NCBI GenBank assembly: GCA_019843655.1
Contig: JACDQD010000005.1
Coordinates: 1,267,575-1,331,574, forward strand
Length of the DNA stretch: 64,000 bases
Direction of reading: 5' to 3'
DNA from: Lethocerus indicus
Taxonomy: Eukaryota; Arthropoda; Insecta; Hemiptera; Belostomatidae
Positions 46,401-58,400 of this stretch are shown in pieces. The notes beneath the pieces are model-generated. The model was not told where the DNA came from, did not search any database, and worked only from the letters and a program-made list of their open reading frames with translations. How positions within the stretch are numbered: position 1 is the stretch's first letter; each line of letters opens with the position of its first letter. The position numbers were made by a program, and so were the translations under genes.

Positions 46401-49400
46401 AGCCGCCACTGCGCCGCCGGCTGTCTGGACGGCCGCTGGGTCGCCTGGGGGTCCAACGGCCAGGGCCAGGTCTGCTACGACAGGAGGGGACACGAACAGA
46501 GCTCGCCGCTCTGGCAGTCGACCAGGGCCAAGGCGGTCGCCGCCTCCGCCTCAAGGACCCTCTTCCTGACCAACGACGCAGCCGCCCTCATCTGCTCCTC
46601 CTCACCGCACGGGTAATACATCCACTCGGCTCAGCACTAAAGTCTTAGGCTCGTTCCCGGCCCTTCGATATGGCGTTGTACATATTTCTAGGTACGTCAA
46701 CGTCTTTGCGCAGAACCACGCTGTGGACGGCGATGAAGCCTTCAAAGACGAGGAGCGCTCTGGACGCCCAGAGGAGGTCGACGATGACCAAATAAAGCCC
46801 ACAGTTCAACACTGGGACATTGCAGAGAATGTATCTTATACCTGCATTCGAAACCATCTACGGCTTATCCGCGCAAAGATCTGTTGACGTACTTAAAAAT
46901 ATGTACAAAGCTGTTAGTTGTCAAACCAATATCGCACTTCTGGGCGAGAGGTTTACCTTCAATCGGGTTAAAGGGAAAGTACCGAATAAGTATTCCGTCG
47001 AATTATAAGATCTATATAACCAGCAAACTCCAGCCAAACCTTTCCAACATCCAGTCCTGGTGCAAACTGAATGTTTGCGTCACCCCCTTCACTCTCTCAG
47101 ACGGAAGATTCCAGGGAAAAGTATAGACCTAGACCGTAAATTTGGACTCCTGAGACCTCTCTTGAAAAGGACATCAGACTTGAAACTTACAATATCCGTA
47201 TTAAAACCGACACGGAGACTTACAGAATAGGGGGGCTGTGGGGTTCCACCAGGAGACATCCAACATCGCCCCAACATCCAGACCCAGATTCCAGTCAAAA
47301 GTCCTTCCAGTGCCGTCCTTAATGCTCCCCCAGGGGGTATATTTCCAACCCACACAATCCATCATGACCTCCCAACATACCCAGGACAGTAGACGAAGTC
47401 GTTAAATCTCGGTTCCACCGAAGTTCCACTCGTTCATCCAGTTTCCTCACTCACCCATCATCCACTAACGTGACTTCCCACCCAACAGCAGATTCGCTCT
47501 CTTGGGCCCGACCTGGACGTGGAATCCTCCCCATAGCCGACTCAAAAGAATCGACTTGAACGGAAAATTTGGACTCCTAAGGCCGTTACAAAAGCGGACA
47601 TCGAAATTGACCTCGAGTAAACAAACTGACAGTAGACAAAGCGATACTCAAACCGACACGGACAGCGGTATAGAGCTATGCTGGGTTCCACCAAGACATC
47701 CAACATCCAAGAAGAGATTCCAGTCTTTCGCACCGTCCCCTGGGTATGTCTCTAACCACACAATCCATCATCCGACAGTCGACAAAGTCGCTAAATCTCT
47801 GTTCCCGAAGTTCCACTCCCGCCTTTCTCCTCATTCCAACTACTAAACTAGAGTATTCCGAGTAAAAGAGTCAGAAATGCAAACGGTTAATTGTGAAGAA
47901 GCTTTTTGGATTGCAGGCTCGAGAGGAAGGAGCTGGCCGAAGACGGGCTGAGCGCCAAACGTGTTCTCTGCGCCGGGGACTTGACCTGCTGCGTGCTCGG
48001 TCCGGGCTCAGCCACGGCCGCCGCCGATCTGGCCCACGAACAGTGCTACCTGGAGGAGCTCCTCTCCGTCCACTCGTCCATCGTCAAACCCCTCTCGAGG
48101 AAATCTTCCGTCGACGACACAGTGGCCTCGCTGTGCGCCCGCTACACCGACCTCCTCCACGTCACGGCCGGCGTCGCCTCCCTACTCCTCGAAGGCGTAC
48201 CCAGTTCGTCGGTCCTCTCGGACAACCTCGACGAGCTCTCCTTCGCCTACGAACACTACCTGGCCGCCGTCTGCGACGTCATCTCCACGAACGGGTTCGT
48301 CCACATCTCGAGGACGGTCGAGACCCCCTCAAAGCTGACCTCCTGTTTCTCCGTCCGACTGCCGACCGGCAAGACCTCATCGGAGTCGGTGCTCAACTGC
48401 GCCTTTGTCCAGCCCCTAACCCACATCGCCGTCTACAAGGTTTTTATTCATCTTAAATACTATTCTGGCACTTGTATTAGGGGATGTGTTCGATGGAGCC
48501 CACTCGGTCATTAATATGTTGGGCCGACGACTAAGCGATTGCGGAATTCACCGACAAGTGGCGTTGTACATTTTCTTAAGTACGTCAGTACATCTTTGCG
48601 CAGATAAGACTCTTCGATTAGTCATTATTCCGTCCTTTCTGAAACATTCGGTATCGAAATTACATCGACCGGTCGAATTGTGTGCGCGCCATAAAAAGGT
48701 AAAACGCGGTGAATGAAAGTGAGCATTTCCGTCACATTTTGCTTTTTCTATTTTCGCAAAGGTGTTAATGCCTCGCGGGCTCATAAAAAATTGTACGCCG
48801 CGTACTGTTCGTGAAATTCCGGTCGGAGGATTTTTCATTAAAAGACGAGGAGCGCTCTGGACGTCCAGTGGAGGTCGATGATGACCGAATAAAGGCCATT
48901 ATTGATTCGGATCGCCATAGTTCAACACTGGGACATTGCAGAGAAGCCGAAAGTATCTTATACCTGCATTCGAAACCGTCTACGGCTTATCTGTGCAAAG
49001 ATGTACTGACGTACTTAAAAATATGTACAACGCCACTTGTCGGTGAATTCCCCAATTACTTAGTTGTTGACCCAATATTTGAGATTAATGGAACACAAAG
49101 AGATAACTGGTTATACGAAATAGACTTAGGACGTATCCATTAATGCATTCCTACTTATAGTTAGGCCAACAGAAATCTTATATATCTGTATATACATTAA
49201 ACAGTTGATTGTATTGGTAATAGCGATTGTAGGAATTTACGATTTTGATATACCTGTGTGTGTGGTCTGCGAGGGGTTGGAATACTGTAGGTTCGTGATG
49301 TTTCTGTCTCCTCTCGCTGCTGTTTGGTCTTTTGCTAGACCGGGGTTTCGGCCGCTCGCCCCATCTTCAGTAGCGCTGTGTTATTCTCACTGTTAGCACT

Positions 49401-52197
49401 TTGGATGTTTTTTGGTCATCCTCACTGACAAACACTACAGTACATGTGAAAGTGACACAGTGGGCAGTGAGGATGGCCCCCCGAAAAAACATCCAAAGTG
49501 CTAACAGTGACTACTGACACAGCGCTACTGAAGATGGCGAGCGGCCGAAACCCCCTGGTCTAGCAAAAGACCAAACCGGCGAGACAGGAGACAGAAACAT
49601 CACGAACCTACAGAATTTACGATTGTTATAGTTGTAGTGAGTCAGGGGGTCGGGAGTCTGAATTTGTTGTCCGTGGTGCAGGGGATGGTATCGAGGGGCG
49701 GAGGGACGGGTCTGAGCCGGTGGGAGAGCCTGCTCGAAGCGCAAGAAGTGAAGAGGAAGGAGGCCGAGATGACGAAGGCGTTCTGGGACACTGCCGGCCG
49801 ACTGGGTGACCTTTTCAGGCGAGTCTACGGCAATATTTATAGTTACTTATTTTAGTCCTTTGAGGGGCTGAGGGGGCCTCATTCCGCGGAAGCAGAGGTC
49901 GTTGGTTTGAATCGCCCCGAGTGAATGTAGGCCAGCCCGACTTTTGCCCATTAAATACTTAATATTCATATTTAATACTTAATAATACTATATTAATACT
50001 TAATAACTTTTATATAAAAAATAAATTTTTTTCGGAAAATTTTGCATAAAATTTACTTATTACGACGCATTATTATCAAATAGTACCTCCAGATATGTTT
50101 TTAAAGACCGGTTTGTCAAATATTTTGTTTTTTAAATCACATTCGGGGGGGATTAGGGGCACTACGGGAGTTGAACCGACACATGAGACCGGTCATGTTT
50201 TATTTTGAACTATAATCATAATTACAAGTATTTTAATACGATGTAGTATTTATAATGTGAATTTGATATACCTGTGTGTGGTCTGAGGGGTTGTAATACT
50301 GTAGGTTCGTGATGTTTCTGTCTCCTCTCGCTGCAGTTTGGTCTTTTGCTAGACCGGTTTCCCGCCATCTTCAGTAGCGCTCTGTTATCACTTTGGCACT
50401 TCTGATGTTTTGGGCATCCTCACTGCCCACTGTCACTTTCACATGTTCACCGCTACTGAAGATGGCAGAAAGCAAAAGACCAAACCAGCGAGAGGAGACA
50501 GAAACACACGAACCTTACATTATAATGTGAAATTACTGAATGTAATAAAAATTTCCTGTAAACACATATGTGGGAATAAAAAATTAACTGATCCCCATTT
50601 GGGGCGTACAGTACTTAATGGGTCAATCTCAGCCTGTAAGCTAGCCAGTCGGTGAGTGGGAACACATTTTTGTTTTACGTTTAATTAATTAAAATTAATT
50701 CAGTTTCTCGTTTACATAGATGTGGAACTGTGTCCGATTTACGGATACGGTTGTAGCGCGACCTAAACGGATATTCCGAAAATAATTTTAACTTTTTTCC
50801 CTCCGGAACAGGACTCCGTCGAGGAGGTTGGTCCGCGAGAGCAAATCGAGCCCGCTGACGCTTCACAACGCTTCGCGCTTCTCGTCGCACTGGTTCATCC
50901 TGCTGTCGGACGTCTTCGTCCACGTGACCGGAGCCACGCACCAGATCCACAGCCTCGACACACTCTGGGTCGACACACCTTCGGAGACCGACAACCTCCA
51001 GGTTGGAAACGCGGCCAACGACATCAATAACGCGCGATTCGTATTTTGAAATCGAAATCTATAGAAAACTTTTTTTTTCTCGACTAAAAAAATTCCGATA
51101 ATTCGACCGGCTAATTCACCCAACTCGAACTAGTCTGACAATACTGTAGGTTCGTGATGTTTCTGTCTCTTCTCTCGCCGGTTTGGTCTTTCGCTAGACC
51201 CGGGTTTCGGCCGCTCGCCATCTTCAGTAGCGCTGTGTCAGTAGTCACTGTTAGCACTTTGGATGTTTTTTGGGCATCCTGAAAGTGACAGTGGGCAGTG
51301 AAGATGCCCAAAAAACATCCAAAGTGCCCCAACAGTGACTGTGACACAGCGCTACTGAAGATGGGGCGAGCGGCCGAAACCCCGGTCTAGCAAAAGACCA
51401 AACTGCAGCGAGAGGAGACAGAAACATCACGAACCGACAGTATTCCAACCCCTCGCAGACCACACACACAGGTATATTAAATTATTCTGACAATATCGAA
51501 ATACAAATCAAAATTTTAATAGCAATAGCAAACATTTACACTTTGAAATCGAAATATAAACTATTACTGGACCATATAAAATTCTGGCAATTCAACCAAT
51601 TCATTTGTTATTAGTTTAATGTACCGTAACATAGGGGTTGGAATACCGTAGATTTCGTGTTTTCCTCTCGTCGATTTGGTCTTTCACTAGCCTCATCTTC
51701 AGTGTTGGTCATTTTTTGGACATCCTCACTGCAGTGTATCACTGTCTACTTGTGGTGGTTGTCTGTTTGTCGCGTGTGTGTATATATACGTGTCTTATTA
51801 TTGTCTTTTTGGGGGATGTCGTTTGTCTATATTCGCGTCGATCGGGGTGGGATTTCGTTAATCAGCTTCCCGTGGTGTTTGTCGGACCGCGATGACGCGA
51901 CCGGCGCGAGATCCGAAATGCCGGAAGCAGAAATTGTTGTCGCGCCCCAAAACCTACGCTCATCGGACGCGTTTTGTTGTTGAAGAACGCGCTGGTCGTG
52001 ACAATGCCCGAGGACAGTCTGACGCTTCTGGCCGGCAGTTCTTACGACAGGACGGAGTGGCTACACGCGTTCCAGTCGAGCGTCAAGGCCCACCTGAACA
52101 AGAGCTCGGGACTGGCCGCGCGTACAGCGTCCTACACTTTCACCAAACATCCGTCGTACAAGGAGGCCAAATACACAGGTACAGTTCATCGTGTATA

Positions 52198-52232
<35 letters not shown>

Positions 52233-55200
52233 AATAGGGGGGAAATTTCTACAGAAAACGGCTCCGCTTTCAACAATTTTTTAGCGAAAACACATTTTAT
52301 TAAGTCTAAACGAATCGAAAACACTCCGCTAATATTTCTCATTATAAACGGTGTCCCAAAATTAACGCAAGATTTGAATTTGCCACGATTCTTGCAGTCG
52401 GCAACCGTATTAAAAAAAAAACCATTTGACAGCCGATCGGGTCAGTGGACAAATGGAGCGTTACACGATAGAACAGTTTGTTTTCGTTGTCGAACAATAT
52501 TTCAAAAATAACGAAAGTTTGGCAGCCACAGTCTCGGAATAGCGATTTAACGTTGTCGACTGTGAAGAGATCAACTGTGGTGATGCTCTAAAACTGGTCG
52601 TCCAAAAACAAGCCGTTCAAATGTCAATATCGAAGCGGTGCCCGAGAGTGTTTTTGAACATTGATGAGTGGATGCGGATTTTTCGAACGAAATCTTTTTT
52701 TAGCGACGAAGCGCATTACCAACGTCGACGGTGATGATGACTCCATTTACTGATGACTTATGTATATGTAAATACCATTGTAATAGTATTATTTTGCGTT
52801 GTTTTAAACAGTAACAAGACATCCTATCCAGTATAGTGATAGTACTTCATCAACAGAATGTTTTGATGACCTAATATTATTTAATTATTTTAATAAGATG
52901 CCATTATTCCATTGCACAGAATGTCATCATTTTCGAAGTTTGCTAGAGACTTATGATTTACATAATGGCTCTTGTGTTGTCCATTAAATTAAATTAATAT
53001 AGTAGTGTAAATTGTACGACTGTTAGACGAGAAGACATGAATTAATTATTCTTGTCTTATTTGGTGCGATTCCGTTCATAGAAAGTAATGATTTCCTCCG
53101 TAATCTCTCTAATTTAAGTTTTTTTTTTGTCTCTTTTATTGTTACAACTGTAAAATTATACAATAAGCAACATTGATGAAATCACTAGCTACAATAGTCA
53201 ACAGTTAGAGGAGAAACCCACTAGTTTCCCCCCTTTTTTAAATTATTATTATTATTATTTTATTTATTTATTTTATTTTTAATTTAATTTAATTTATTTA
53301 TTATTATTAACATTTTATTTAATCATTTAGGTCGCGTGGCCACTTTCTTTTCAGGCGTCTGTAAGGAACATTTGGGATGTCGGGACTAGTTTAAGTTATT
53401 TAAAAAATATTTGTATTTTTGTATATCCCGTTCTTTATATTCGCCTAGGGTGCGTTTGGAACTGGAAAATACTCTGCAATCTGCGGATAAAGATAAAGAA
53501 GTAGCGGAAGATAAATTAGAGTGCCACAAAATACAGGGGACAATGGAGCTACAGCAGCTCAGAAGAGAAATAGACACAACTCGCAGAAAAATACATAAAA
53601 GTTGTATAGATAAGGACCAAACAATATATATGTATATATATTTTCCCAATATTCTTTCCACAATATCATTCGATCTAACCGAAAGCCAGTCAGTAACAAT
53701 TCAAGTTCCATTCGCCGAATCCACTACTTATCAATCTAAGATTTGTGCGCGCGTATTGAATGTTGTAAACGATGTTAGCGGTGCCGATTATTTGCGCAGG
53801 CCGTTGGATGACGGGCAAGCTGGAGGGCCATGGTCGGTTGGAATGGTCCGACGGGAAGGTGTACAGCGGCCAGTTCCACAACGGGCTGTGCCACGGATCC
53901 GGCCGACTCGAGATACCCGGAGTCAGCGTCTACGAGGGACAGTGGAGGGACGGCTACACAACGGCCTCGGAACGACAAGGTAACGGCATCGCCCTTAATA
54001 TCTTCATCCCACTAACTAATTTGATATACCTGTGTGTGTGGTCTGCGAGGGGTTGGAATACAGCGTAGGTTCGTGATGTTTCCCTCTCTCGCTGTAGTTT
54101 GGTCTTTTGCTATTTCGCCATCTTCAGTAGCGCTGTGTCAGTAGTCACTGTTAGCACTTTGGATGTTTTTCAGGGGCATCCTCACTGCCCACCGTCACTT
54201 TCGCATGTACTGTAGTGTTTGTCAGTTTGGATTACAAAGTGCTAACAGTGACTACTGACACAGCGCTACTGAAGATGGGGCGAGCGGCCGAAACCCCCCG
54301 GTCTAGCAAAAGACCGAACTACAGCGAGAGGAGACGGAAACATCACGAACCTACAGAAATATAACTAGAAATGAATCGCTGTGTCGGCGCGATACTAGTG
54401 TGTCTGTACGGATGAGACACAGTCATTAATACCGGAATGGACGGTGCCGAAAGTCCGCCGTGAGAAAGCGTCTATAGCCGAGCGCCAAAAGGGCGCTGTT
54501 CGCAGCCAATGGGTTAATATCCCTGACTTTTCCGTTCCCTTTATATCCTCCTTTTTATATCACGACTACAATCTTCAGGCGGTTGAAAATGCCCATACTC
54601 TTTCTATGGGGCAGCGCCCCTAAATCTTCACGATAGTTTTAGTCTGTAACAGTAAAAGAAATATAACGCTGTTCCCGGCATTTTCCCTGACTTTTCCGTT
54701 CCCTTTATATCCTACTTTTTATATCACAACTACAACCTTCAGGCGGTTGAAAACGACTCCTCAACATCAGACTATCATACAATGCAGTATACAATCTTTC
54801 TATGCCTAAATCTTTAACCACTCTCGGTTTTCTACCGTTTTTATTTCACTTTTTTATATTGCAGAATGTTGCATATGAGTGAATTCAAAGTTATAATTGC
54901 GTCAAAGGCATCTTAAATTTTTTTTTGTCACACTACATTTTTTATTATATCTAGTGACAGAGCGATGAGATGCTTTCTTGATAATTGTATTTAATCTTCC
55001 GCTCCCTGTGTCAGTTTTCCGCGAGGGAGAGATGTTCTTGCAGTGAATACGGGCGAAAAGGTAATAATAGATACAATAATAGATATAAGGTACATCACCG
55101 GGGCTGGGTTCCCAGTGATATTGGAACAAACAAGTCTTAATCTCGAGAGGATTAATAATGGGAATTAATATGTTCTCAAACATGGGAAAAATTCCGGAAC

Positions 55201-55904
55201 GGCTGGTTGTCAACCCCCCACGAACCAATATAATTCCCGCATCACGTTATCTAACTGGAATCCAGTCGGGGATAATAATTTATAATTTAAATCTATCGTC
55301 GATTAATCCAACTAGCAATTCGTAGCACTTCCCTCCCCCGCCCCGTTCTCTTTCCGGCTTTATGCGAAGGAATTCTTTAATTTCGATTTTTTTCTTCCGT
55401 GTTCTTCAGGTACGAAAACGGTGATACGTATACGGGCTATTACAAGGACGGACACGAGAACGGCCACGGCGTTAGGAAAACCGGAAGGTTCACTTCGACG
55501 CAGGCTTCGGTATACGTCGGTGAATGGTCGGCCGGGCTCAAACACGGCTACGGCGTCATGATCAACATCGGTACAGGTAATAACACTCGCAAAATAAAGA
55601 AACCTGACCTAGTCTGAGATTGCCGGTATGAGAAACCGGGGCCTAATACCCGCAGACTGCTCTGTTCCCCCCTACTCCGGTCCCGGGCGCCTCCTCAGTA
55701 TCGCTGACACGTCGGATCGCACTCCGTTAATATTAACGCATTGCGGACGTGTCACGAGATATCTCATTTTATTGCAAACTGACCGTTGCGGACGGGCCAC
55801 GAGATATCTTGTTTTTAGCAAACTGACCGTTGCGGACGGGTCACAAGATATCTCGTTTTTAGCAAACAGTCACTGTCAGCACTTTGGATGTTTTCTGGGC
55901 ATTC

Positions 55905-55940
<36 letters not shown>

Positions 55941-58337
55941 ATACAAGTGACAGCGACAGTGCAGTGAGAGGAGGCGCTATGCGCATCCGCAACTGCGTGC
56001 GCAACGCCATTTAACAAATATTATACGGATATATTGCTAATTTCAGGTTGTAATTTGTATTTTTGTCTCAAGGCGAAAAGTATCTGGGCAGTTGGTCGAA
56101 CAACATGAAGAACGGATCGGGGCTGATTGTAACGTTGGACGGAATCTACTACGAAGGCAACTTTGTACAGGACGTACTCACTGTAAGTTGTACAGGAAAA
56201 TAATATTTATTTAATTTTGCTGTTGTGGTTTTATTTTTCGGTCTATTTAATGGGCACGTCAAAAACACTACAGACGATTCTCCCATTCTGTTCATAACGA
56301 GCGAAGGTTTGCGCGATCGGAACTTGAATTGTCGCTGACTGTCACTAACTATAGTAACTCTTTGAATCGGATAAGTCGCAATAGTGTCTTCAATAAATTG
56401 TAGTGAAAAGTTGATTCGCGATAATGTTCCGCGAATTTTTTTTTTTATATAATATAAATGAATTCGGACAAATAATGTCTAAGAAATGGAGAAATATTTT
56501 TTTATAGTATTTCTTTAGTCGTTTTCTTCATGTAGAGTACGCTATCGTAATTCCGTCACTCATATCCACTCCACTTCCACACTCATATCCAGTTTTTTGT
56601 TATTATTTTCCTTTCTCTATTTCTATTACATTGTCATTATGTACGGTACTTACTAAATAAACGTCCCTTTTATCTTTTTATTTCATTAGCATAATTTTGT
56701 TTTTAAACCTAACAATGCATCCATTTTTCTACTGGGGGTTTGTATCAATTCTGAAGAAATACCGATCCTATTTTTCCGAATGGTTCCAACCACGTCCATC
56801 TTATGCATGCATAATTATTCTATCAACGGAATATTTTTTTTTTTCTCAAGAATATGTTTTGTTTTTCTCAAAAATTACAATTTAAATAGCCAACGGTCAC
56901 TACTTTATAATGCATGACGAGTATACTCGTCAATCACAAAATTGTGCCACTAACTGGTTAACTATAATTAATTCATTTGTGTATCGTGATGTTATGCAAT
57001 TAGTGGTCGTAAAATACTTTGTTTTTTGTGTTTCTGTATTGTCGAGGGCCACGGTGTGATGATGTTCGACGACGGTACACACTACGAGGGGGAGCTGCGC
57101 GAGGCCGGAGTTTTCAGCGGCAAGGGTACGCTGACGTTCAGTTCGGGCGACACTTTCGAGGGGACGCTCCACGGCGCCTGGAACGACGGCGTCAAGATAT
57201 CCGGCACACTCCACAAACACCTGCCCACATCATCGCCCAGACACTCCGTATCGAAGCCGAGGTCAGACCGACGACCGTTTTTCCACCCAACAGTAATAAC
57301 CGCCAGAACCGGTTATTATGCGGTCGCCACTGATTTTAGAGCGACGGCCAGGGTTTCATAGATATTCGATACGTACTTTCATCATCTCGATACAATTCAA
57401 TCCACAACCGGCGACTCCCCAAAAACCTCTTGGTACTAGCTGAAGGTGAAGGGTCAGCGTCTCGAATGATTCGCAGCCGTCAACCAAGCAGCAATTTTGT
57501 AACCGTTTATTGCGTTTCGTCGCTGATAATGATTGTATGTAAAATGACCAGCCGCTTGTAAGTTACACCCACTTCGCAGTCCGCACAAACAAAAAAGACT
57601 TTCGCGGAATTCGGTATACGGTAGGGTTCGTGGCGTTTCTGTCTCCTCCCGCCGGGAGCCGGGGTTTCGGCCACTCGCCCCGTCTTCAGTAGCGGTGCGT
57701 CACTCACTTTTGCCACTTTGGATGTTTTCTCACTGTCACTTGTACTCTGTCATGGCGAGTGGCCAAAAAAGAAACCGGTCTTGGCGAAAGACCGAACCGG
57801 CGAGAGAGGAGACAGAAACGCACACACGAAATCCAACGTTATTCCAACCCTAGTAACAGAACTATGAATGTTTTAAAGTAAATTCGCGAATATCTTTCAC
57901 GGGAAAACAATATGAGGATGAGAATTCAACAATACAACTATATTGATTATTATGTACATAATGTGTTTATGTATTCAGTAAAATAACACGGAGCCGATTG
58001 AATTTTTCTTCTTGAAATTTCGAATTATCGCTAATTTCTGTAGGTTCGTGATGTTTCTGTCTCCTCTCGCTGCTGTTTGGTCTTTTGCTAGACCCGGGTT
58101 TCGGCCGCTCACCATCTTCAGTAGCGCTGTGTTAGTCACTGTTAGCACTTTGGATGTTTTTTGTCACTTTCACATGTACTGTAGTGTCTGTCAGTATGTC
58201 AGTCGTTTATATATATATGTGTTCCGTTATTGTTATTGGGGGATTATGTTTGTCTTCGGATTTTGTTAATCCGTTTTCTAAGTGTGAGTCGGATTGTCGG
58301 AAGGGGATGGTGCGGTGTTTGGACGGGTGTGATCGGA

Positions 58338-58400
<63 letters not shown>

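Noticed and set aside
47893..48456. 187-codon Arg-rich frame over alsin exon 4
   Set aside because: Wrong-frame shadow of the DH-domain exon.
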